This document shows, one piece after another, positions 1-7,131 of a stretch of DNA of 15,519 nucleotides. This DNA is from Nitrospirota bacterium (GTDB lineage: Bacteria; Nitrospirota; JACRHJ01). The notes beneath the pieces were generated by a model. It worked only from the letters and a program-made list of their open reading frames with translations. It did not search any database and was not told the DNA's origin. The position numbers and the translations under genes are program-made. The DNA is taken from NCBI GenBank assembly GCA_021815285.1, contig JAKAHE010000020.1:1-15519 (forward strand), read 5' to 3'. Numbering within the stretch: the stretch's first letter is position 1; each line of letters begins with the position of its first letter.

Positions 1-1580
1 TCGCGCTGGTGCAGGCCGATGGAAGGCTCGTCGAGGATATACAACACACCCATGAGGGACGAGCCTATCTGAGTGGCGAGCCTTATCCTCTCAGCCTCGC
101 CGCCGGAGAGCGTGGAGGCGCGCCTGTCGAGCGTCAAGTAGTCGAGCCCGACATTTACAAGGAATCCCAGCCGCTCGTTTATCTCCTTCAGTATCTTCTG
201 CGCAATGAACGATTCCTTGTCCGTCAGGGGAAGGGCGGTAAAAAAATCCCGCGCCGCACGCACGGAGAGCCTCGTCGCCTCGGAGATATTACGCCCCCCC
301 ACCTTTATGGCGAGGGATTCCTTCCGGAGCCTGTCGCCCTTGCATACCGGGCAGGGGTGCGCGCCCATGTATTCCTCTATCTCTTCGCGTATGTAGGCCG
401 ACTCCGTCTCCATGTGCCGTCTGGCGAGGTTGTTCACCACTCCCTCGAACTCCCGGCTGTAGAACTGCTTCCTGCCCTCGCGCATGAACCAGAAACGGAC
501 TTCTTCCCCCTTGGAGCCATACAGGATTACATCTTGACCCTTCTTCGGGAGCTTCCTCCAGGGCGCCGTAAGGGAAAAGCCGAAGTGGTCGGCAAGCGCC
601 TCGAGCATCTGGTAATAGAACACCTGGGTGCGCTTAGACCACGGCTTTACCGCGCCCTCGCGTATCGAAAGCTCCTTGTTCGGGACGACAAGGTCCGGGT
701 CTATATCCATCTTCGCGCCCAGCCCGTCGCACTCCGGGCACGCCCCGTGCGGGTTGTTGAACGAGAACATCCTGGGCGTCATCTCGGGATAGGATATGCC
801 GCACTCTATGCAGGCGAGCTTTTCGGAATAGAGTATGTCGCCCGAAGCCGGTCGACCGGCGGCGTCGGCGGGCGATATTACGACTATGCCCTCGGAGAGC
901 TTCAGGGCGATTTCAAGGCTGTCCGCGAGCCGCTTTTCTATCCCCTCCTTTATGACGAGCCTGTCTATTATTATCTCTATGGTGTGTTTTTTATTCTTGT
1001 CGAGGGCTATATTCTCCGAGAGTTCCCGGACCTGCCCGTCTATGCGCGCCCGGACATAGCCCTCCTTTTTCATCTGCGAAAGTTCTTTTCTGTACTCCCC
1101 CTTGCGTCCCCTGACGATGGGAGCCAGTATGCTTAGCTTCGCCCCCGGCGGCATGGCCGTTATCTTATCCACCATCTGCGATACGGTCTGGGACGTTATC
1201 TCTTTGCCGCAGTTGTAGCAGTACGGGTGCCCTATGCGGGCGAAAAGAAGCCTCAAGTAATCGTAAATCTCCGTCACGGTGCCGACGGTGGAGCGCGGGT
1301 TCTTCGATGTCGTCTTCTGTTCTATGGAAATCGCCGGGGACAGGCCCTCTATGCTGTCCACGTCCGGCTTGTCCATCTGCTCCAGGAACTGCCGGGCGTA
1401 CGCGGAGAGGGATTCGACGTATCGCCTCTGTCCTTCGGCGTAGATGGTGTCGAACGCAAGCGAGGACTTCCCGGAACCGGAAAGCCCCGTTATTACTACG
1501 AGCCTGTCCCTCGGAATCTCCACGTCGATATTCTTGAGGTTATGCTCCCTGGCCCCTTTGATGATAAGCTTGTCCTGCAT
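1..1580 (-). CDS. uvrA: UvrABC excinuclease subunit A, N-terminal 526 residues (runs off left edge)
   Basis: UvrA is the ATP-dependent damage-recognition subunit of nucleotide excision repair; it loads UvrB onto damaged DNA in the cytoplasm. Reading the minus strand from ATG at 1580 gives an unbroken frame beginning MQDKLIIKGAREHNLKNI. The first Walker A motif, GLSGSGKS, is at residues 32-39. The UvrA motif STVGTVTEIYDYLRLLFARIG follows, then a cysteine pair in PYCYNCG. A zinc-module pair CIEC...CPEC flanks the PRMFSFNNPHG segment. The ABC signature LSGGEAERIRLA and Walker B YILDEPSIGLH lie at the window edge. The usual length is about 940 residues, so the second ATPase half is outside. A GGAAGGG ribosome-binding site sits 9 nt before the ATG. 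The gene is divergent from smpB. Family assignment is certain from the motifs; the missing half cannot be assessed. Confidence 0.97.
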   Translation of the reverse strand, partial: MQDKLIIKGAREHNLKNIDVEIPRDRLVVITGLSGSGKSSLAFDTIYAEGQRRYVESLSAYARQFLEQMDKPDVDSIEGLSPAISIEQKTTSKNPRSTVGTVTEIYDYLRLLFARIGHPYCYNCGKEITSQTVSQMVDKITAMPPGAKLSILAPIVRGRKGEYRKELSQMKKEGYVRARIDGQVRELSENIALDKNKKHTIEIIIDRLVIKEGIEKRLADSLEIALKLSEGIVVISPADAAGRPASGDILYSEKLACIECGISYPEMTPRMFSFNNPHGACPECDGLGAKMDIDPDLVVPNKELSIREGAVKPWSKRTQVFYYQMLEALADHFGFSLTAPWRKLPKKGQDVILYGSKGEEVRFWFMREGRKQFYSREFEGVVNNLARRHMETESAYIREEIEEYMGAHPCPVCKGDRLRKESLAIKVGGRNISEATRLSVRAARDFFTALPLTDKESFIAQKILKEINERLGFLVNVGLDYLTLDRRASTLSGGEAERIRLATQIGSSLMGVLYILDEPSIGLHQR

Positions 1581-1637
1581 AAGATATAACCCTTCCGTAG
1601 CGCCTAACCCATTAAAAAACAAGGCGGTGAAACACAA

Positions 1638-1667
1638 ATTTTAACACCTAACCACTGGCGGGCGCAA
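1638..1667 (-). promoter_or_regulatory. Candidate sigma70 promoter for uvrA
   Basis: On the minus strand TTGCGC (1667-1662) and TAAAAT (1643-1638) are separated by 18 nt, giving a plausible -35/-10 pair about 58 nt before the uvrA ATG. I looked for CTGT-N8-ACAG and GAAC-N4-GTTC style LexA boxes in this spacer and saw neither, so SOS control is not visible. The match is by eye only. Confidence 0.45.
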
Positions 1668-1722
1668 GGGGAATCGGTATTTATTCCTTTTTAATTTCCC
1701 GCCTTTGTGATAAATTTCATTT

Positions 1723-2193
1723 ATGCCGAAAGACGAAATAAAGCCCGTGACCACCAACCGCAAGGCCTACCACGACTTCTTCATCGACGAGACCTTCGAG
1801 GCCGGAATTTCCCTTACGGGGACTGAAGTGAAGTCCCTGCGGGAGGGCCGGGCGCAGATGAAGGACTCATACGTCCAGATAAAGGGCGAGGAGGCCTGGC
1901 TAATCGGCTGCCATATCTCCCCGTATTCCCACGGCAATATCTGGAACTTGGACCCGGAGAGAACCAGGAAACTCCTCCTGCACAAGCGGGAGATAAAGAG
2001 CCTCCTGGGTTCGCTTACGCAGAAGGGATATACGCTTATCCCGCTCAAGCTGTATTTCAAGGGAGACAAGGCCAAGCTGGAAATCGGCCTTGCCAGGGGC
2101 AAGAAGCTCTACGACGTGCGCGATAGCCTCAAGGAAAAAGAGGCCCGCCGCGAGGTGGAGAGAGCCGTCCGCGAACGGCAGAAAGAGAGCTAA
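1723..2193 (+). CDS. smpB: SsrA (tmRNA)-binding protein SmpB
   Basis: SmpB binds tmRNA, enters the A site of stalled ribosomes and enables trans-translation. The 156-residue product has the normal family length and order. The N-terminal part reads VTTNRKAYHDFFI, followed by the beta-barrel motif GISLTGTEVKSLREG (residues 28-42). Next come DSYVQIKGEEAWLIGCHISPY (48-68), the basic LLLHKREI (84-91), and LIPLKLYFKGDKAKLEIGLARGKKLYD to residue 131. The C-terminal tail is rich in Lys, Arg and Glu, as expected for the helix that reaches into the mRNA channel. One oddity is that the tail motif usually written DKR reads D131-V132-R133 here (see findings). The ATG at 1723 has no convincing Shine-Dalgarno sequence. 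It lies divergent from uvrA and 3 nt upstream of a small membrane-protein ORF. No ssrA gene is in the window. Identity is very secure. Confidence 0.97.
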   Translation: MPKDEIKPVTTNRKAYHDFFIDETFEAGISLTGTEVKSLREGRAQMKDSYVQIKGEEAWLIGCHISPYSHGNIWNLDPERTRKLLLHKREIKSLLGSLTQKGYTLIPLKLYFKGDKAKLEIGLARGKKLYDVRDSLKEKEARREVERAVRERQKES

Positions 2194-2196
2194 GTT

Positions 2197-2358
2197 ATGC
2201 AACGCCTTATGCCTTTAATGACATCGACGCTCGTGGGCTGGGTCGGCTGGTGGCTCGGCGACTTCATCGGGTTTACGACCGCGATATTCGTCAGCTTTGC
2301 CGCGAGCATAATCGGCTGGTACATCGGCGTCAGGATAAACCGGGAATTTCTGGGATAA
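2197..2358 (+). CDS. Small hypothetical membrane protein (53 aa)
   Basis: An ATG 3 nt after the smpB stop opens a 53-codon frame: MQRLMPLMTSTLVGWVGWWL, then GDFIGFTTAIFVSFAASIIG, then WYIGVRINREFLG. It looks like a hairpin of two glycine-rich hydrophobic segments (about residues 8-28 and 26-46) with a short basic tail (R46, R49). Many proteobacterial genomes carry short proteins of the pattern GW.GWWLG...GF..A...S..G...G.Y.G.R, and this fits that uncharacterised type. That comparison is from memory, not a search. GAGAG, 8 nt before the ATG, could be its ribosome site. It is probably translated from the smpB transcript. Its stop codon directly abuts a cupin-like remnant in the same frame, so its C-terminus should be checked against homologues. 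Function unknown. Confidence 0.65.
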   Translation: MQRLMPLMTSTLVGWVGWWLGDFIGFTTAIFVSFAASIIGWYIGVRINREFLG

Positions 2359-2490
2359 AGACCCCTGCCGGCGGGGATAAGACACGCCTTCACCAATACC
2401 GGGCGGGACACGGTATACCTCGTAGCCCTCCGCGACGGCGAATACGACCGGCATAACCCGGACGTGGTAAAAAGCCCTCTCCGGCCCTGA
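2359..2490 (+). pseudogene. C-terminal remnant of a cupin-domain gene
   Basis: Directly after the TAA of the 53-residue ORF and in its frame, 43 codons run to TGA at 2488-2490. They encode RPLPAGIRHAFTNTGRDTVY, then LVALRDGEYDRHNPDVVKSP, then LRP. The segment PAGIRHAFTN fits cupin motif 2, PxG(x)2H(x)3N, exactly. The following TVYLVALRDGEYDRHNPDV resembles the last strands and tail of small single-domain cupins. There is no start codon in this stretch, and the other forward frames upstream do not contain a cupin motif 1 (G(x)5HxH), so only the C-terminal third survives. The likeliest reading is a deletion scar. Internal in-frame initiation is possible but would not yield a folded cupin. The segment is short, so the match needs a search. 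Confidence 0.55.
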
Positions 2491-2500
2491 AACAGGGCCG
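2482..2500 (+). terminator. Terminator-like hairpin without U-tract
   Basis: CGGCCCTG (2482-2489) pairs perfectly with CAGGGCCG (2493-2500) around a 3-nt AAA loop, giving an 8-bp GC-rich stem at the stop codon of the cupin remnant. No run of T follows (CATCC), so it would be a weak intrinsic terminator. It may instead be an RNA-stabilising stem closing the smpB transcript before the next promoter. Confidence 0.45.
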
Positions 2501-2529
2501 CATCCGACGCACCGCCCGCCACTTTGTCC

Positions 2530-2557
2530 TTGACCAAAGCCGCCCTCCGGTGATAAT
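2530..2557 (+). promoter_or_regulatory. Candidate sigma70 promoter for the pgpA-cinA-thpR-recA block
   Basis: TTGACC (2530-2535) and GATAAT (2552-2557) are 16 nt apart. They lie about 45 nt before the preferred pgpA ATG at 2602, in the only non-coding gap before a long run of overlapping or closely spaced genes. The spacing and five-of-six matches to each consensus make this a reasonable main promoter for the block. Confidence 0.55.
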
Positions 2558-2601
2558 ATAAGTCCTTGATTTTTACGAGGTTCGGGAGGCCAGTCGATCG
2601 G

Positions 2602-3075
2602 ATGGCCGATAAAATTGTCATAGCTATCGCTTCCGGCCTGGGGGCCGGATACTCTCCTGTCGCTCCCGGCACGGCGGGCAGCGTGGTCGGCGCGGGCATA
2701 GCCGTCCTTCCGGCAGTCATCTCAGGCCACAGCTCCTTCTCCGGAACAATCTACACCCTCCTGACCGTTTTCATCTTCTTCGCAGGCGTATGGGCCGCCG
2801 GGCGGGCGGAGGTCATATATAACGAGAAGGACTGCGGGAAGATTGTAATAGACGAAATCGCGGGCATGCTCGTAACCCTCTATCTCATCCCGTTTAACTG
2901 GCGCTGGCTGGCCGCCGGTTTTTTCCTGTTCAGGCTCTTCGACATCACGAAACCCTTCCCGGCGCGGACAATCGACAGGCGCGTAGGGGGCGGGTGGGGC
3001 GTTATGCTCGACGACATCGCCGCCGGCATTTACGCGAATATTGCCCTGCGCATAATCGTAAGGCTGGCCTCGTGA
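2602..3075 (+). CDS. pgpA: Phosphatidylglycerophosphatase A
   Basis: PgpA removes phosphate from phosphatidylglycerol phosphate at the inner membrane, the last step to phosphatidylglycerol. The 157-residue product from ATG 2602 carries the family's motifs in order: GAGYSPVAPGTAGS (residues 14-27), the acidic GKIVIDEIAGM (79-89), FRLFDITKPFPARTID, and GGGWGVMLDDIAAGIYAN. Several hydrophobic segments lie between them (about 28-42, 48-66, 89-113 and 140-155), as expected of an integral membrane enzyme. A TTG at 2566 would add 12 residues. I prefer 2602 because the conserved part begins right after it and GGGAGG lies upstream, although the 12-nt spacing is long. The TGA stop overlaps the GTG start of cinA (GTGA), pointing to translational coupling. 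The pgpA-cinA order is common in bacteria. Confidence 0.93.
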   Translation: MADKIVIAIASGLGAGYSPVAPGTAGSVVGAGIAVLPAVISGHSSFSGTIYTLLTVFIFFAGVWAAGRAEVIYNEKDCGKIVIDEIAGMLVTLYLIPFNWRWLAAGFFLFRLFDITKPFPARTIDRRVGGGWGVMLDDIAAGIYANIALRIIVRLAS

Positions 3076-4262
3076 GGGCGGAGGCGGTAATATTCGGCCT
3101 CGGGACGCCGGGCGGCGCGGAGCCGTCCGGCGGTTATATGCAGGCGCTTTCGGATTCCCTCGGGGAGTTCGGGCTTGAGCTCATGGCGGTTTCATTCGTC
3201 GCGCCCGACGAAAAAGAGGCCGAAGGCGCCGTCCGGCTGGCGCTTTCGCGGTCGCTCCTGGTGGTGACCTCCGGAATGGGCGGGCAGGAGAGGATCGAGG
3301 AGGTTTCGAGGAAGGTCCTGGCGCGCGCGCTCGGGAAACGGCTTGTGCTCCACCCGGATCTCGAAGACAAGGCGCTCCTGCCGAAGGGCGCAAGGCTCCT
3401 GACGTCTGATGGCCATGGACGCCCCTCAGGCTTCTGGCTGGAGCGCGAGGGCAGGTATATCGTCTGGCTTGGCGAGGCGGCGGGCAGAGGGAGCGCGCTG
3501 CGCGATATTATCCCGCCGGAGCTCGCGAGGGCGCTTTCCAGGGGCCGGGGAAGGAAATTCTCCGCCAGCCGGACGATGCGGTGTTATGGCATTACCGCAG
3601 AAGACGCCCGCAGGCTTCTCGGTGATATTTCCGTTCCGGACGGGGATATAGGATTTTCAAGCTCCCTGGAGGGGCTGGACATGGCGGCATCCGCGCGCGC
3701 CGATACGCGCGAGAAGGCGCAGAAGCTTCTCCTTGAGCTATGCGCGGAGATTGCCCGGAAGGCAGGCGACAGTTTTTACGGCACGGACGGAGAAGGGATG
3801 CAGGACACGGTCGCAAGGCTTCTTGCGGAGAGGCATATGACCGTTGCCACGGCGGAGTCCTGCACCGGCGGGCTGGTCGCCAAGAGGCTGACAGACGTCG
3901 CCGGGAGCTCCGTATACATGGAGCGCGGGGTTGTAACATACTCCAACAGGGCAAAAGAGGAGCTTCTATCCGTCCCTGATGAGACGCTGATAAAGCACGG
4001 CGCGGTATCGGAAGAGACCGCGAGGCTCATGGCCGAAGGGATACGAAGAAACGCAGATACCGACCTGGGGCTTGGCATAACCGGCATTGCCGGGCCGGGC
4101 GGCGGAACGGCGGAAAAACCCGTCGGACTTGTATATATCGGCCTCGCGACGCCGGAGGGCACGGTCGTGAGGAAATTACATTTCCCCGGAGACCGCGCGG
4201 CGGTGCGCTTCGCCTCCTCGCAAATGGCGCTGGACATGATACGCCGATACCTGATAAGCTAA
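3072..4262 (+). CDS. cinA: CinA family protein: degenerate N-terminal domain, intact PncC-type nicotinamide-nucleotide amidase domain
   Basis: The C-terminal domain (about 240-396) is a clear PncC-type amidase, which deamidates nicotinamide mononucleotide in pyridine-nucleotide salvage. It has TVATAESCTGGLVAKRL (257-273; Ser263 in AESCTGG), ERGVVTYSNRAKEELL (284-299; Tyr290, Lys295), KHGAVSEETARLMAEG and GITGIAGPGGGTAEKPVGLVYI. The first ~165 residues occupy the place of the COG1058 (MoCF-like) pyrophosphatase domain and keep its overall layout. However, the usual GTELL.G..NT loop and GGLGPT.DD motif are replaced by GLGTPGGAEPSGG and SGMGGQERIEE. GTG 3072 is chosen because it overlaps the pgpA stop as GTGA; longer upstream frames would overlap pgpA for no reason. 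Length 396 is slightly below the usual ~410-425. The TAA stop shares one base with the thpR ATG. Amidase activity is likely; pyrophosphatase activity is doubtful. Confidence 0.92.
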   Translation: MRAEAVIFGLGTPGGAEPSGGYMQALSDSLGEFGLELMAVSFVAPDEKEAEGAVRLALSRSLLVVTSGMGGQERIEEVSRKVLARALGKRLVLHPDLEDKALLPKGARLLTSDGHGRPSGFWLEREGRYIVWLGEAAGRGSALRDIIPPELARALSRGRGRKFSASRTMRCYGITAEDARRLLGDISVPDGDIGFSSSLEGLDMAASARADTREKAQKLLLELCAEIARKAGDSFYGTDGEGMQDTVARLLAERHMTVATAESCTGGLVAKRLTDVAGSSVYMERGVVTYSNRAKEELLSVPDETLIKHGAVSEETARLMAEGIRRNADTDLGLGITGIAGPGGGTAEKPVGLVYIGLATPEGTVVRKLHFPGDRAAVRFASSQMALDMIRRYLIS

Positions 4263-4837
4263 TGGCCCAAAAAACTTTCATCCGCACGTTCATAGCCGTC
4301 GAGCTTCCGCCAAAAATAAAGGAGGCGATGGCGGGGGTGCAGGCGGAGCTTAAAAAATCGGGCGCGGACGTGGGCTGGGTGAGGCCGGAGGGAGTCCACC
4401 TTACATTGAAGTTCCTGGGGGACGTGGAGGAGGGCAAGGTCGGCAGGCTCGGCGACGCGCTTGAGGGCGCGCTTGGGGGCTACGCTCCTTTTACCCTCCG
4501 GGCGAAGGGTATCGGCACGTTCCCGACGCCAAAAGCTCCGCGCGTTGTCTGGCTTGGCGTCGAGGGCGATGTGGAACGGCTTGCGGCCATAGCGGAGACG
4601 GTGGAGCGGGTCTGCGGGGGGCTTAAGTTCCCGAAAGAATCCCGGCCCTTCAAGGCGCACCTTACGCTTGGGCGGGTGCGCTCGCCCAGGGGCAGGGAAG
4701 CGCTTGTGAAGGCGCTGGAAGGTTTCAGGGACGCCGATCTGGGCGAGTTTCCGGCGGATTTTGTATCCGTGATGAAGAGCGAACTTAAGCCCTCCGGCGC
4801 GGTGTATACGGAGATGAGAAGGATTGTTTTAAAATAA
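4262..4837 (+). CDS. thpR: RNA 2',3'-cyclic phosphodiesterase (2H family, LigT-like)
   Basis: ThpR opens 2',3'-cyclic phosphates on RNA ends; the family was first described as a 2'-5' RNA ligase. The 191-residue product has the two HxTx signatures that define the 2H superfamily: H46-L-T-L within GVHLTLKFLGD and H133-L-T-L within FKAHLTLGR. The opening RTFIAVELPPKIKEAM and the strand RVVWLGVEG (94-102) are also typical. Length is normal. The ATG overlaps the cinA stop (TAATG), so the two are probably translationally coupled, and recA starts 26 nt downstream. A cinA-thpR-recA order is seen in many bacteria. No frameshift or missing catalytic residue is visible. Confidence 0.95.
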   Translation: MAQKTFIRTFIAVELPPKIKEAMAGVQAELKKSGADVGWVRPEGVHLTLKFLGDVEEGKVGRLGDALEGALGGYAPFTLRAKGIGTFPTPKAPRVVWLGVEGDVERLAAIAETVERVCGGLKFPKESRPFKAHLTLGRVRSPRGREALVKALEGFRDADLGEFPADFVSVMKSELKPSGAVYTEMRRIVLK

Positions 4838-4847
4838 CTTTAGCATC

Positions 4848-4856
4848 AGGAAGGAG
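4848..4856 (+). promoter_or_regulatory. Strong Shine-Dalgarno of recA
   Basis: AGGAAGGAG ends 7 nt before the recA ATG and is the strongest ribosome-binding site in the block, consistent with a highly translated recA inside a longer message. I saw no convincing -35/-10 pair or LexA box in the 26-nt thpR-recA gap, so any recA-specific promoter would have to lie inside thpR. Confidence 0.7.
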
Positions 4857-4863
4857 CTATAAG

Positions 4864-5886
4864 ATGGCGGAGAAAACCGAAAAAGACCAGAAGATGCGCG
4901 CGCTGGACCTGGCCGTTTCGCAGATAGAGAAGCAGTTCGGCAAGGGCTCCATAATGCGCCTGGGGAACGACCAGCCCTCGCCGGACGTGGCGGTGATACC
5001 CACAGGCTCTTTGGGCCTGGACATCGCGCTTGGCGTCGGCGGATACCCGCGCGGCAGGGTAATCGAGATATACGGCCCGGAATCCTCCGGCAAGACCACC
5101 CTCTCGCTTACGGCAATCGCCCAGGCCCAGAAGCTGGGCGGTATAGCCGCATTCATCGACGCGGAACACGCGCTCGACGTCACCTACGCCAGGAAGCTCG
5201 GAGTAAGGACGGACGACCTGCTGATTTCCCAGCCGGACACGGGCGAGCAGGCGCTCGAAGTAGCGGAGACACTTGTCAGAAGCGGCGCTGTGGACATAGT
5301 CGTCGTGGACTCCGTCGCGGCGCTCGTCCCGAAGGCCGAAATCGAGGGCGAGATGGGGGATTCGCACATGGGGCTTCAGGCGCGGCTCATGTCCCAGGCC
5401 CTGCGCAAGCTCACGGCAACCATCTCCAAGTCCATGACTACGGTTATCTTCATAAACCAGATACGCATGAAGATAGGCATAGTCTACGGAAACCCCGAGA
5501 CGACCACCGGCGGCAACGCGCTGAAGTTCTACGCATCCGTGCGCCTCGACATCAGGAAGGCGGAGTCCATAAAGGACGGCCAGGACATAACCGGGAACCG
5601 GGTGCGCGTGAAGGTCGTGAAGAACAAGGTCGCGCCGCCCTTCAAGCAGGCGGAGTTCGACATACTCTTCAACGAGGGGATATCGAAGATCGGCGAGGTC
5701 GTGGACGCCGGAGTGAATATCGGGGTAATAGAGAAGGCCGGGGCATGGTATTCGTATGACGGAGACCGCATCGGCCAGGGGCGGGAGAACGTGAAAATAT
5801 ACCTGAAAGACCATCCGGAGGCGCTGACGGAGATAGAGGCAAAGGTCAAGGAAAAGGCCGGCCTCGCTCCCGCCGTGCCGGCATAG
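4864..5886 (+). CDS. recA: Recombinase RecA
   Basis: RecA forms filaments on single-stranded DNA, drives homologous pairing and strand exchange, and stimulates LexA self-cleavage. The 340-residue product has the whole family order. The N-terminal helix includes QIEKQFGKGSIMRLG (20-34), followed by Walker A GPESSGKTT (71-79) and AAFIDAEHALDVTYA. Next come VDIVVVDSVAALVPKAEIEGEMGD (Walker B), MSQALRKLT, and the L2/signature region IFINQIRMKIG...NPETTTGGNALKFYASVRLDIRK. The C-terminal part has VKVVKNKVAPPFKQAEFDI and WYSYDGDRIGQGREN. Length is normal, with a short, only mildly acidic tail. A pilT-like gene follows after 10 nt and recX comes after that, so the RecA modulator is probably co-transcribed with it. 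No intein or truncation is present. Confidence 0.99.
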   Translation: MAEKTEKDQKMRALDLAVSQIEKQFGKGSIMRLGNDQPSPDVAVIPTGSLGLDIALGVGGYPRGRVIEIYGPESSGKTTLSLTAIAQAQKLGGIAAFIDAEHALDVTYARKLGVRTDDLLISQPDTGEQALEVAETLVRSGAVDIVVVDSVAALVPKAEIEGEMGDSHMGLQARLMSQALRKLTATISKSMTTVIFINQIRMKIGIVYGNPETTTGGNALKFYASVRLDIRKAESIKDGQDITGNRVRVKVVKNKVAPPFKQAEFDILFNEGISKIGEVVDAGVNIGVIEKAGAWYSYDGDRIGQGRENVKIYLKDHPEALTEIEAKVKEKAGLAPAVPA

Positions 5887-5896
5887 CGAGGCGAAT

Positions 5897-7087
5897 ATGG
5901 ACACACCAGGCCAGGGAAGCCTTTCAATCAACGACATACTCAAGACATCCACGGAACGGCGCGCGTCGGACGTGCATATCAAGGTGGGAAGCCCGCCGGT
6001 GCTTCGCATCGACGGCAAGCTGACGCCTATGCTGGAGCAGAAGCGCCTTACGCAGGAGGACGTCGTAAAGCTCGCGTTCTCCATGATGAACCAGGGCCAG
6101 AGGGAGAAGTTCAAGGCAAAAAACGAGTCCGACTTCGCATACGGCGTTCCCGGGCTCGGGCGCTTCAGGGTAAACGTCTTCATGCAGAGGGGCACGGTCG
6201 GCATAGTCATGCGCGCCATACCGACGAAGGTCGCCTCCATCGAGGAACTCACGCTCCCGCCGGTTATAACGAAGCTCGCGCAGGAGCCGCGCGGCATGAT
6301 ACTCGTTACCGGGACGACCGGCAGCGGAAAGTCCACCACGCTCGCCTCGATGATAGACTACATCAACATGACGCGCACAGAGCACATAATGACCATCGAG
6401 GACCCCATAGAATACCTGCACAGGGACAAGAAGGCCCTCGTGAACCAGCGCGAGGTCGGCATGGACACTGAATCCTTCCCCCTGGCGCTTCGCTCCGCGC
6501 TCCGACAGGACCCGGACATAATTCTGGTCGGCGAGATGCGCGACTACGACACCATAAGCACCGCGCTGACCGCCTCCGAGACGGGCCATCTCGTCCTCTC
6601 CACGCTCCATACGGTGGACGCCGTCGAGACCATCAACCGCATAATCTCCGTCTTCCCGCCATACCAGCAGAAACAGGTGCGCCTCCAGCTTGCGGCGGTC
6701 CTGAGGGGAGTCGTATCCCAGAGGCTCGTGCCGCGCGCGGACGGCAACGGGCGCGTCCCGGCGTGCGAAATACTCGTCGTTACGGGCACGATAAGGGAGT
6801 GCATAATAGACCCGGACAAGACCAGGCACATACACGACGTTATCGCCGCAGGCGGCTCCCAGTACGGCATGCAGACGTTCGACCAGTCGCTCTACGGTCT
6901 TTACAAGGCAGGGCTTGTCACATACGAAGAGGCCCTGAGGAGAAGCTCCAACCCCGACGACTTCGCCCTCAGGATTCGCGGCATAACCTCCACCTCCGAC
7001 GAGACATGGGATAACGCCACGGAATCGTCCGGTCCCGCGGGAAAACCGGGTGACCCCGGCTTCAAAATCGACAGACTCGGCGAGTGA
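5897..7087 (+). CDS. pilT: PilT-family type IV pilus retraction ATPase
   Basis: PilT hexamers depolymerise type IV pili at the inner-membrane base and power twitching and DNA uptake. The 396-residue product shows the N-terminal motif RRASDVHIKVGSPPVLRIDG (21-40) and Walker A GTTGSGKST (139-147). The Asp box MTIEDPIEYLH follows, then LRSALRQDPDIILVGEMRD with Walker B, and the His box TGHLVLSTLHT. The terminal part reads GSQYGMQTFDQSLYGLYKAG. The AIRNLIRE retraction motif is replaced by a diverged TIRECIIDPDKTRHI, a form I recall from deltaproteobacterial PilT paralogues. GAGG lies 5 nt before the ATG. It sits 10 nt after recA and runs into recX. No other pilus gene is in the window, so the partner apparatus is elsewhere. 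Because of the divergent motif, the paralogue (PilT versus PilU-like) is less certain than the family. Confidence 0.9.
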   Translation: MDTPGQGSLSINDILKTSTERRASDVHIKVGSPPVLRIDGKLTPMLEQKRLTQEDVVKLAFSMMNQGQREKFKAKNESDFAYGVPGLGRFRVNVFMQRGTVGIVMRAIPTKVASIEELTLPPVITKLAQEPRGMILVTGTTGSGKSTTLASMIDYINMTRTEHIMTIEDPIEYLHRDKKALVNQREVGMDTESFPLALRSALRQDPDIILVGEMRDYDTISTALTASETGHLVLSTLHTVDAVETINRIISVFPPYQQKQVRLQLAAVLRGVVSQRLVPRADGNGRVPACEILVVTGTIRECIIDPDKTRHIHDVIAAGGSQYGMQTFDQSLYGLYKAGLVTYEEALRRSSNPDDFALRIRGITSTSDETWDNATESSGPAGKPGDPGFKIDRLGE

Positions 7088-7131
7088 GCCGGGCCGGTCG
7101 GCAGACGGAGGCCAGCAGGCAAGAGGTGCGG

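Noticed and set aside
9..1136. 375-codon plus-strand frame over the uvrA region
   Set aside because: The minus strand encodes UvrA with all its motifs; the plus frame has none.
1581..1722. Possible SOS (LexA) box between uvrA and smpB
   Set aside because: Neither the CTGT-N8-ACAG nor the GAAC-N4-GTTC pattern is present.
2190..2720. Minus-strand frame across the smpB-pgpA gap
   Set aside because: It covers the 53-residue ORF, the cupin remnant and the pgpA start, has no recognisable domain and no ribosome site.
4846..6339. Long open frame antisense to recA and the pilT start
   Set aside because: It lies wholly opposite well-identified genes, has no recognisable motifs, and long antisense frames are expected from the GC-rich codon use.
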